Assembly: GCA_017302015.1 (NCBI GenBank)
Contig: JAFLEE010000010.1
Span: forward strand, 25,438 to 89,437
Source of the DNA: Spirochaetota bacterium
Lineage (GTDB): Bacteria; Spirochaetota; UBA12135; COTS27; JAFLEE01
Length of the DNA stretch: 64,000 nt
Reading direction: 5' to 3'
The translations under genes were made by a program, and so were the position numbers. The notes under the pieces are model-generated. The model was not told where the DNA came from. It saw nothing but the letters and a program-made list of their open reading frames with translations, and made no database searches. How positions within the stretch are numbered: the first letter of the stretch is position 1; every line of letters starts with the position of its first letter. This document shows, in pieces, positions 60,370 to 64,000 of this stretch.

Positions 60370-61548
60370 TTGGCGCTCGGTTCCAATTCGGCGGATCATC
60401 GGGCGGACCCAGGACGATGGTCCCGCGAGCGTGTCTTCGGCGAGGGCGATGCCTGGTTCGACGATATTTGCTCTGCGATCCGCCGGGCGCGGGATCGGGT
60501 TTGGGTCGAGACCTACCTCCTCGGTAGCGACGCGATCGGCAGCCGTCTGGTCGCGGAACTCTTGGCCGCCCAAAGGCGGGGTTGCGAGGTACGCCTTCTG
60601 GTGGACGGATTCGGTTCGGCGGCATGGCTGCGGGACGCGTCCGTTCGGGAAGCGTTGGGATCGGCGGGCGTATCATTGCGGGTGTGGCGTCCCATGCCCT
60701 GGGCCCTCTCCGATCGAGTGGATTTCAGCCGCCGCCTTCGGTGGTTGGCGGGCATCAACCGGCGGGACCACCGGAAAATTTGCCTGGTGGACCGGGAAGC
60801 CTGGGTGGGGAGTTTCAATTGGGTCGAGGACCATAGCCGCAAGCACCGCGGGAAGCGGGCTTGGCGGGACGCCGGCGCCCGGGTCCGGGGGCCGGGGGTG
60901 GATTCCCTGGACAGCGCTTTCTGCCACGCCTGGCGGCTCGCCTGGCCGGTCGGGGGCGGGATGCTGCTTCCGATCTTGCGCAGGGGGCCGAGGGTGCGGC
61001 CCCGGCCCAGCCCGTGGGTATTGCTCAACCATAACCCTTGGCTGCGCCGCGCCTCGCGCAGGGAACTCCTTTCCCGCATCGGGGCCGCGAAGCGCCGCAT
61101 CTGGATCACCAACGCCTATTTCCTCCCGTGGGGCCGATTGCTGCGGGTCCTTGGGAACGCGGCCAGGCGCGGGGTTTCGGTGCGCATCCTCTTCCCGGAA
61201 CAAAGCGACCACCGCATCGTCTCCTGGGCCACGCGGCGGCTCTCCGATGCCCTCCTGAAAAAGGGCGTCGAAGTTTTCGCCTTCCAATCCAAGATGCTCC
61301 ACTCCAAGACGATGATCATCGACGGCTCGGCGCGGGTGGGGTCCCATAATTTAAACGGCCGGTCCTTCCTCCACGATTTGGAATGCGATGTCGTCCTCGC
61401 GGGGAAGGCCTCGCTGCGCCAGATGGAGAAGGCCTGGAGGGAGGATCTCTCCCACGCCGTTCCCCTCGCCATTCCCGCGGCGGTGGGCCTGGCCTTCTGG
61501 AAGAGGATCCTTGCGAACCTGGCGCTGCGGCTTCGGAAGTGGCTCTAA
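60370..61548 (+). CDS. Phospholipase-D-type phospholipid synthase (ClsB-like)
   Basis: This is a 392-residue protein with two HKD motifs: HRKICLVD followed by REAWVGSFNW, and HSKTMIIDGSARVGSHNLNGRS. This is the cardiolipin synthase arrangement without N-terminal membrane helices, as in ClsB. The start is a TTG after a G-rich run, so the exact N-terminus is uncertain. The next gene is an endonuclease/exonuclease/phosphatase-family protein, the same pairing as E. coli ybhO (clsB)-ybhP, which supports the lipid role. Confidence 0.82.
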   Translation: MALGSNSADHRADPGRWSRERVFGEGDAWFDDICSAIRRARDRVWVETYLLGSDAIGSRLVAELLAAQRRGCEVRLLVDGFGSAAWLRDASVREALGSAGVSLRVWRPMPWALSDRVDFSRRLRWLAGINRRDHRKICLVDREAWVGSFNWVEDHSRKHRGKRAWRDAGARVRGPGVDSLDSAFCHAWRLAWPVGGGMLLPILRRGPRVRPRPSPWVLLNHNPWLRRASRRELLSRIGAAKRRIWITNAYFLPWGRLLRVLGNAARRGVSVRILFPEQSDHRIVSWATRRLSDALLKKGVEVFAFQSKMLHSKTMIIDGSARVGSHNLNGRSFLHDLECDVVLAGKASLRQMEKAWREDLSHAVPLAIPAAVGLAFWKRILANLALRLRKWL

Positions 61549-61550
61549 GG

Positions 61551-62279
61551 ATGCGCCTGATTATTTGGAACACCCATGTGGGCCATCGCGGTCGCGAGGC
61601 GCTCCAGGCCCAGGCGCTGCGTTCCGTGGATGCCGACCTCGCGGTCTTGGTGGAAGTCGTGGAGGGGGCGGGGCACGCGGCGCTCTTTTCCCGCGCATGG
61701 CGCCACCACGCCTTCGCCCGGGCCCGGCGGCGCGCGGGGGGCGGCCGCCAAGGTACCCTCATCCTTTCCAAGCAGCCGCTTCATGTCCTCGGACGCTGGG
61801 ATCTCTCCAACCACCGCCTGGAACGTCGCGTGGCCCTTTGCGTCTCGCTCCCCGGGGGGCTACACCTCGTGGCCCTTCACTTGGACCTCACAGGTTTGGG
61901 CCGAAGGCTCCAATGGGAGAAATTGGAAAGCCGGATGGAAGGGGTCCTCCCAGACGGGGCCCCGCTCCTATTGGCGGGGGATTGCAACGATGGATCGGCA
62001 TCCCTGGAACGGCGCCTGGCGGCCCGGGGCTTCCAGGAGGCCCATCGCGCCGTCCATGGCCGAAGTGCGCGGACCTTCCCCTCCCGCGCGCCCCTCCTCG
62101 CCCTGGACCGGATCTACGGACGCGGCGTGGCCTTCACGAAGGCGACCCGGCTGTCCGGGGAGCCATGGCGAGGCCTCAGCGACCACCTTCCGTTGGTCGC
62201 GGAACTCGGTGGAGGGGCGGCGGACGGATCCGATTTTTCGTGCTCCAGTTCCGTTCGAAAGAGGCCGAAGATGGAGTGA
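61551..62279 (+). CDS. Endonuclease/exonuclease/phosphatase-family protein (YbhP-like)
   Basis: This is a 242-residue metal-dependent phosphodiesterase fold: MRLIIWNTHVGHRG with the metal-binding Asn, VDADLAVLVEVVEG (catalytic Glu position), LLAGDCNDGSASL, ALDRIYG and the terminal LSDHLPLVAEL. The ATG at 61551 comes 2 bp after the ClsB-like stop; a longer in-frame start inside that gene is rejected. The substrate may be lipid or nucleic acid; its neighbour suggests lipid. Confidence 0.8.
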   Translation: MRLIIWNTHVGHRGREALQAQALRSVDADLAVLVEVVEGAGHAALFSRAWRHHAFARARRRAGGGRQGTLILSKQPLHVLGRWDLSNHRLERRVALCVSLPGGLHLVALHLDLTGLGRRLQWEKLESRMEGVLPDGAPLLLAGDCNDGSASLERRLAARGFQEAHRAVHGRSARTFPSRAPLLALDRIYGRGVAFTKATRLSGEPWRGLSDHLPLVAELGGGAADGSDFSCSSSVRKRPKME

Positions 62280-62300
62280 GTTCTATACACGGAGGTTTCC

Positions 62301-62459
62301 ATGGAACAAGACAAGGAAGTCTGGCAAAAACTGAGCCAAGCCGCCAGCCGCATGAAGGTGGAGGGGGGCTGGATCGTCGCCTACGAAGACGGAAAAGACG
62401 CGAAAAAAGAGAAGGGCACCTTCTTCGTCCCCGATCCCGGGCATACCTGGAAGGGCTGA
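62301..62459 (+). CDS. Small acidic/basic protein of 52 residues
   Basis: The ORF begins at an ATG 6-7 nt after a near-perfect GGAGG and encodes MEQDKEVWQKLSQAASRMKV, then EGGWIVAYEDGKDAKKEKGT and FFVPDPGHTWKG. It is soluble and highly charged, and is not recognised. The strong ribosome-binding site and balanced composition make it more credible than chance. It lies 21 bp after the EEP-family gene and may share its transcript. Confidence 0.5.
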   Translation: MEQDKEVWQKLSQAASRMKVEGGWIVAYEDGKDAKKEKGTFFVPDPGHTWKG

Positions 62460-62627
62460 CCGCGTAAGCCCGGTTCCGCAAGCCCATTCCCGGGCGCGGG
62501 ATCCGGGCCATCGTTGAGCCTAATCCCTAGACCGGGGGACGATCGGTCTCCGCCACCGGGAAGCCCCCGGGAGGATCCACGATGCCACCATGAGGCGTGC
62601 CCGGGCGATTCACTATAAAATTCGCCC

Positions 62628-63599
62628 ATGTCCGACGACCCCATCCTTCGCCGCGGACGCGGCGTCATCGCCCTCGAATCCAAGGTGCTGGGAGACCTCT
62701 CGGCCCGCCTGGATGCTAGGTTCACCGAGGCGGTCGGGGCCCTCGTGGCCTGCCGGGGCAAGGTCGTGCTCTGCGGTATGGGGAAAGCGGGGATCATCGC
62801 GCGCAAGATCGCCTCGACCCTCTCCAGTTTGGGCACCCCCTCGTTCTTCATGCATCCGGGCGAAGCTTCCCACGGGGACCTCGGCATGGTGAACAGCGAT
62901 GACATCGTGATCATGATCTCCAATAGCGGGGAGTCCGACGAGGTCACGGCGCTCATCCCTTCGGTGAAGGCCATCGGCGCCCTCCTCATCGCCATCACCG
63001 GCCGGGAAAAATCGATCCTCGCCCGGGAAGCCAAGATCCACCTGTTCCTCGGCGAGAACCCCGAGGCCTGTTCCCTGGGCCTCGCGCCGACCTCCAGCAC
63101 CACGGCGATGCTCGCCATGGGCGATGCCCTGGCCGTGTGCGTCATGGAGCAGAAGCCCGCCTTCAAGGAGCGGGAGTACGCCTTTTTCCATCCCGGCGGG
63201 GCGCTCGGGAAGAAACTCCTCAAGGTCGGCGACCTCATGCGCAAAGGCGCCGATGCCCCCGTGGTGGGCGAGTTGACCACCGTCCAAGAGGTGCTCTTCG
63301 CGATGACGCGGGCCCGGGCGGGCGCGGCGATGGTCGTGGATGCGGGGGGCCGGTTGACCGGATTCTTCGCCGACGGCGACCTGCGGAGGCACCTGGAGCG
63401 GGATGCCAGCGTGCTCGGGCAGCCCGTGGTTTCGTGCATGACCCGCGCCCCCAAGACGATCCCGGCCTCCGCCTACGCGATGGAGGCCCTCAAGAAGATG
63501 CGCGACCACCGGATCGGGGACCTCCCCGTGCTCGACGAAGCCGGGAAGCCCGTCGGCATGATGGCCCTCAAGGACCTCGCGTCCATCGGGCTGCTTTGA
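62628..63599 (+). CDS. kdsD: Arabinose-5-phosphate isomerase (KpsF/KdsD)
   Basis: This enzyme interconverts ribulose-5-phosphate and arabinose-5-phosphate, the precursor of Kdo for lipopolysaccharide. The 323-residue product has a SIS domain (GMGKAGIIARKIASTLSSLGTPSFFMHPGEASHGDLGM, SNSGESDEV) and two CBS domains (residues ~205-323, AGAAMVVDAGGRLTGFFADGDLRRHL and DLPVLDEAGKPVGMMALKDL). TATAAA lies 8 nt before the ATG but has no good -35. The stop overlaps the next start in TTGA. Confidence 0.9.
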   Translation: MSDDPILRRGRGVIALESKVLGDLSARLDARFTEAVGALVACRGKVVLCGMGKAGIIARKIASTLSSLGTPSFFMHPGEASHGDLGMVNSDDIVIMISNSGESDEVTALIPSVKAIGALLIAITGREKSILAREAKIHLFLGENPEACSLGLAPTSSTTAMLAMGDALAVCVMEQKPAFKEREYAFFHPGGALGKKLLKVGDLMRKGADAPVVGELTTVQEVLFAMTRARAGAAMVVDAGGRLTGFFADGDLRRHLERDASVLGQPVVSCMTRAPKTIPASAYAMEALKKMRDHRIGDLPVLDEAGKPVGMMALKDLASIGLL

Positions 63600-64000
63600 A
63601 ATCGAAGGCGTTCCTGGAGTCGGTGGGGGAACGGCTGCGCTCCCTGCAGGCGGGCGACCCGTCGTTCACCGGCTGGGAACTCGTGGCCCTGGAGAAGACC
63701 GGGGAGCAGCGCCTGGTCGACGGGGCCCCCGGGAACCACCTCAAACTCATGCAGTCGCGCCACGCGGTGCGGGAGTCCACCCTCGCCGTGCAGGTGTATG
63801 TCCGCCATGGAAACCCCGTGGTCATGGGCACTTCGGGCGCGACTCTCGACCCCCTGGGCGACCTGGAGGCCCAATTGCGCGCCTGCGTGGCGGCGGCCCG
63901 CGCCTCCAGCAACCCCCCCTGGGAATTGCCGGGCCCCGCGGGCGAGCCGGCCCGCCGGCCCCTCGAGTGCGACCCCGCGCTCCTGGAGGATCTCCCCGGC
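63596..64000 (+). CDS. Partial gene, possibly TldD/PmbA-like
   Basis: The ORF starts at a TTG overlapping the kdsD stop (TTGA) and runs off the window end, giving 135 residues. It reads MKSKAFLESVGERLRSLQAG, with a later QSRHAVRESTLAVQVYVRHG, GTSGATLDPLGDLEAQLRAC and AARASSNPPWELPGPA. The pattern of a Ser/Arg-rich strand followed by a helix ending NPPWELP recalls the N-terminal part of TldD/PmbA-related proteins. That is weak, and the conserved metal site would lie outside the window. Confidence 0.4.
   Translation, partial: MKSKAFLESVGERLRSLQAGDPSFTGWELVALEKTGEQRLVDGAPGNHLKLMQSRHAVRESTLAVQVYVRHGNPVVMGTSGATLDPLGDLEAQLRACVAAARASSNPPWELPGPAGEPARRPLECDPALLEDLPG

Overview
The window is about 65% GC and reads as the chromosome of a Gram-negative bacterium: it encodes a TonB-dependent outer-membrane receptor, an arabinose-5-phosphate isomerase (KpsF/KdsD family), a lipoprotein, YajC-SecDF and a ClsB-like phospholipid synthase. 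It uses the classical menaquinone pathway and cyclic-di-GMP signalling. Nothing here fixes the phylum. The LysM/lipoprotein gene set at 7.6-10.2 kb has a loosely spirochaete-like look, but that is only an impression. No rRNA, insertion sequence, phage or CRISPR array is visible.

Left part (0-14 kb), accessory and envelope genes: an NhaD-type Na+/H+ antiporter with asparagine synthetase, a large secreted DUF2341 protein, a second cation/proton antiporter, a GGDEF diguanylate cyclase broken by an in-frame TAA, three secreted proteins (two clearly homologous, one carrying LysM), a NarL-type sensor kinase/regulator pair, a CAU tRNA and a secreted PHB-depolymerase-type esterase.

Middle (14-24.4 kb): a consensus promoter precedes yajC-secD-secF-gmk-rpoZ(like)-miaA-manC-moxR, a tightly packed run. 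NAD kinase and a two-part AAA+ ATPase module, split by one amber codon, lie on the other strand.

Ribosomal superoperon (24.6-45 kb): a perfect-spacing sigma70 promoter and a structured leader precede rpsL-rpsG-fusA-tuf, then the S10, spc and alpha operons run continuously to rpoA-rplQ, followed by a DksA/TraR-like zinc-finger gene and priA. adk and map are absent between secY and infA.

Right part (45-64 kb): a minus-strand three-gene operon (PPP-family phosphatase, cysteine-rich zinc-ribbon protein, unknown membrane protein); a menaquinone operon menF-menD-menH-menB-menA followed by argH; a TonB-dependent receptor; thiC behind a TPP riboswitch and a coupled leader ORF; a ClsB/YbhP-like pair; a 52-residue ORF; kpsF/kdsD; and a truncated final gene.

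Four coding regions are interrupted: TAA at 6645, a probable missing T near 9400, a probable missing C near 17993-17997, and TAG at 23545. Two of these lie in homopolymers, so sequence error must be weighed against real gene decay. Two minus-strand genes have TATAAT exactly 5 nt before their ATG, which predicts leaderless mRNAs.
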